Assembly: GCF_900110765.1 (NCBI RefSeq)
Contig: NZ_FOEO01000038.1
Span: 1 to 52,795 of the forward strand
Length of the DNA: 52,795 nt
Reading direction: 5' to 3'
Origin: Pseudomonas sp. NFACC02
Lineage (GTDB): Bacteria > Pseudomonadota > Gammaproteobacteria > Pseudomonadales > Pseudomonadaceae
Made by a program: the position numbers and the translations under genes. The notes under the pieces were generated by a model, which worked only from the letters and a program-made list of their open reading frames with translations, was not told where the DNA came from and ran no database searches. Below are positions 52,723 to 52,795 of the stretch, piece after piece. Every line of letters begins with the position of its first letter. Within the stretch, counting starts at the first letter, position 1.

Positions 52723-52795
52723 TCGCCTCCCGCTGACGTGAGACGCCAAGTCGAACGAAGCGCAAGTGGTTGAAGTTGCAAAGGAAACTTTGAAA

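Overview
The window reads as chromosomal DNA of a Pseudomonas of the fluorescens/syringae type. The DNA is GC-rich, the genes resemble P. aeruginosa orthologues in content and local order, REP/BIME palindromes of the type CCTGTAGGAGCGCGCTTGCCCGCGAT lie between genes, and a Pseudomonas-type rRNA promoter closes the right edge. I see no prophage, transposase, CRISPR array or integrated element; this is core chromosome with many intergenic repeats. Coordinates of starts were adjusted where a ribosome binding site or family length argued for it. Comparisons with P. aeruginosa or E. coli genes are from memory, not from a search.

Layout. 1-250: intergenic repeats. 272-2646 (minus): purine permease followed by trmA, overlapping by 4 bases. 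2936-6671 (plus): a three-subunit molybdenum oxidoreductase (paoABC-like). 7045-9127: a choline/betaine-type periplasmic binding protein and an HSL-family esterase. 9138-10385 (minus): an MFS exporter. 10815-13488 (plus): cyanide-insensitive quinol oxidase cioAB plus a small DUF2474 subunit, with an Anr/Fnr-type box upstream. 13656-18486: rlmG, an HTH-only LuxR-type regulator, ferredoxin reductase, mscL and radA. 18849-28200: mapZ (PilZ), cstA-ybdD, a COG0523 GTPase, glyA and the GGDEF/EAL sensor morA, in the order I recall for PA4601-PA4615. 28599-34113: ettA, a GreA/GreB-like factor, a lipoprotein, a Bcr/CflA exporter and an ArsR-family regulator.

34224-48270 is a purine/pyrimidine block. 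It holds adenosine/adenine deaminase, a 2-oxoglutarate/Fe(II) oxygenase, a BMP-family nucleoside-binding protein, a ChaA antiporter, 8-oxoguanine deaminase, an SDR, the two permeases and the double ATPase of a nucleoside ABC importer, then a xanthine/uracil-type NCS2 permease in an apparent operon with a RutR-like TetR regulator and yigZ. Palindromes close to the E. coli RutR consensus TTGACCA-N2-TGGTCAA lie upstream of three of these units, with a weaker one at a fourth. At three of the four sites the right half overlaps a GG-N10-GC sigma-54 type element. I regard this as the most interesting regulatory observation in the window: an apparently nitrogen-responsive purine-uptake regulon run by a regulator encoded inside it. 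A 584-bp gene-free stretch at 44927-45510 carries two perfect and one near-perfect DnaA boxes.

48483-52457 is a beta-alanine catabolism locus (bauR divergent from bauA-bauC), which fits as the downstream end of pyrimidine degradation. It ends in a terminator, and from 52546 to the edge two tandem promoters announce an rRNA operon whose genes lie beyond the window.
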